From Deltaproteobacteria bacterium (GTDB taxonomy: Bacteria; Desulfobacterota; DSM-4660; Desulfatiglandales; Desulfatiglandaceae): a stretch of 6,803 nt of DNA. A program made the translations under genes and the position numbers. The stretch is from assembly GCA_018644785.1 (NCBI GenBank), contig JABGPV010000260.1:1-6803 (forward strand), read 5' to 3'. A model generated the notes under the pieces. It had not been told where the DNA came from. It was given only the letters and a program-made list of their open reading frames with translations, and searched no databases. Positions 5,765 to 6,803 of this stretch are shown here, one piece after another. Each line of letters begins with the position of its first letter. Positions within the stretch are counted from its first letter, which is position 1.

Positions 5765-6803
5765 TCAGATGTCGTGCTTTTCTTCCGGCCCTTCCTCTGT
5801 CTTGCGGGCGCCGTTTTTCGCAGACTCGTAAATATCCACCATTTTCTGTCCGCCAACATAATCGGTGGATTCACAAACGGTGATGCTCTCCATTTTCTGG
5901 GTGATTTCCTTAATGCGATCACACTGCTTCTTGACTTCCTGAAGGCTTTCCATATGGGGATTTTCCTTCATGGCTTCATTCAGCAGCAGGTACATATGCT
6001 GCAATGGCTGATTGATTTCGTGACACGTGGCACCGGCGATCTCAAGCACCCCTTCCAGCTTTTCCCGGCTCAATTGTTCCTGCTGGGCTCGGTGCCGGTC
6101 GGTGATATCGCGGGCCATGGCGATCAGACATTTCTCTTCCCCATAATCGATGGCTTCAGCGGACCAGAGCATCTGCCGGATTTCCCCGGATTTCATGCGA
6201 AATTCCACTTCCAGGTCGCGGACAACTCCTTTTTCGCTGATGTCCCTCAGCATCTCAGCCCGTTTTTGCGGGTCGACCCAGATACCTATATCAACCGTAC
6301 TTCGACCCAGGATCTCCTCTTTGGTATAGCCCGTGGTTCGTAAGAAGGCTTCGTTCACGTCCACGTAAAGCCCTTCCAGCGTAGAAATGACAAACCAGTC
6401 GGGACTGGATCGAAACGCTTTTTGAAATTTGTCCTCTGAAATACTGAGCGCTTCCCGGGCATGCACGCATTTGGTGTTATCCATGAAATACCCCAGAACG
6501 GCTTTCCGTCCCTCGTAATTGATGGATATCACAGTCTCGATGATCCACCGGATCTCATTCTGCTTGGTTAAAATCCGATGTTCATAGGGACTCGTAAGTT
6601 GACCCTTCAGCATACTTATGGCATTCTCCCGGACGAGCTGTTTATCATCCCGGTGCACAATTCTCAACGAATTCATGTTGGTCATCTCAGATTCACTGTA
6701 ACCTGTAATTTGCTGAAACTCGGGATTTACGAAAACAAACTTCCCGTCTTGAATAATGTAGATGCCGATGGGTGAATTTAGAAATATATTGGCAAAAAAC
6801 TCC
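5765..6803 (-). CDS. PAS-PAS sensor with histidine-kinase DHp domain but no ATPase domain (N-terminus cut by window edge)
   Basis: The frame is open through the right edge: 345 residues visible, start outside. The ATG at 6685 is internal, because 39 more in-frame codons (ending QQITGYSESE) complete the first PAS core. Numbering from the window edge: PAS 1 about 5-110 (SPIGIYIIQDGKFVFVNPEF), PAS 2 about 122-236 (SPDWFVIST, TTGYTKEEILGRS, ending ARDITDR). A DHp helix pair follows (about 247-310) with the H-box CHEINQPLQ, whose phosphoacceptor His is codon 6022-6020. The protein ends about 35 residues later with a charged tail (EEGPEEKHDI). The N, G1 and G2 boxes of a HATPase domain are all absent. 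I recall similar short PAS-DHp proteins as common in Desulfobacterota, so the end is probably natural rather than a truncation. It may be phosphorylated by another kinase or act as a dimerising scaffold. PAS ligand unknown. Confidence 0.9.
   Translation of the reverse strand, partial: EFFANIFLNSPIGIYIIQDGKFVFVNPEFQQITGYSESEMTNMNSLRIVHRDDKQLVRENAISMLKGQLTSPYEHRILTKQNEIRWIIETVISINYEGRKAVLGYFMDNTKCVHAREALSISEDKFQKAFRSSPDWFVISTLEGLYVDVNEAFLRTTGYTKEEILGRSTVDIGIWVDPQKRAEMLRDISEKGVVRDLEVEFRMKSGEIRQMLWSAEAIDYGEEKCLIAMARDITDRHRAQQEQLSREKLEGVLEIAGATCHEINQPLQHMYLLLNEAMKENPHMESLQEVKKQCDRIKEITQKMESITVCESTDYVGGQKMVDIYESAKNGARKTEEGPEEKHDI

Noticed and set aside
5699..6343. A 214-codon plus-strand frame
   Set aside because: It is antisense to the PAS sensor, which has clear family motifs; the product is low-complexity Phe/Leu-rich, as expected from a shadow frame.
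1..6803. CRISPR array, tRNA or rRNA genes
   Set aside because: No regularly spaced direct repeats and no tRNA cloverleaf or rRNA-like segment were recognised on either strand.

Overview
All five genes in this window lie on the minus strand, so transcription runs from the right edge to the left edge. The gene families suggest a Gram-negative anaerobe, most likely a Desulfobacterota (Desulfobacteraceae-like) bacterium. The signs are a PAS sensor ending in a short phosphoacceptor domain of the CHE(L/I)NQPLQ type, a secreted protein with a C-terminal beta module, and a Tat-exported DUF362 protein. This taxonomic guess comes from remembered family distributions, not a search.

From right to left: (1) The right edge to 5765 holds the C-terminal 345 residues of a multi-PAS sensor protein. 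It has a histidine-kinase phosphoacceptor (DHp) helix pair but stops before any ATPase domain. (2) A 277-bp intergenic stretch (5488-5764) carries a TTCG-loop hairpin and a 7-bp inverted repeat. (3) Next comes a probable two-gene operon: a secreted SGNH-hydrolase-like protein with a poly-Gly linker and C-terminal beta module (4294-5487), then a Tat-signal DUF362 protein (3065-4267). (4) A 342-bp intergenic region (2723-3064) contains what looks like a leftover end of an IS3-family insertion sequence and two competing hairpins directly before the next gene. (5) The last two genes form a translationally coupled efflux pair: an AaeA/EmrA-like membrane fusion protein (1718-2722) and an AaeB-like FUSC inner-membrane protein, whose ATG overlaps the preceding stop as ATGA and which runs off the left edge.

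Functionally there appear to be three units: a signalling protein, an exported enzyme pair acting in the periplasm or outside the cell, and an envelope efflux pump probably for aromatic acids or similar amphipathic anions. Nothing here clearly shows a new defence or mobile system. The most interesting points are the exported SGNH-like/DUF362 pair, the kinase-like protein without a catalytic domain, and the IS remnant placed in the promoter/leader region of the efflux operon.
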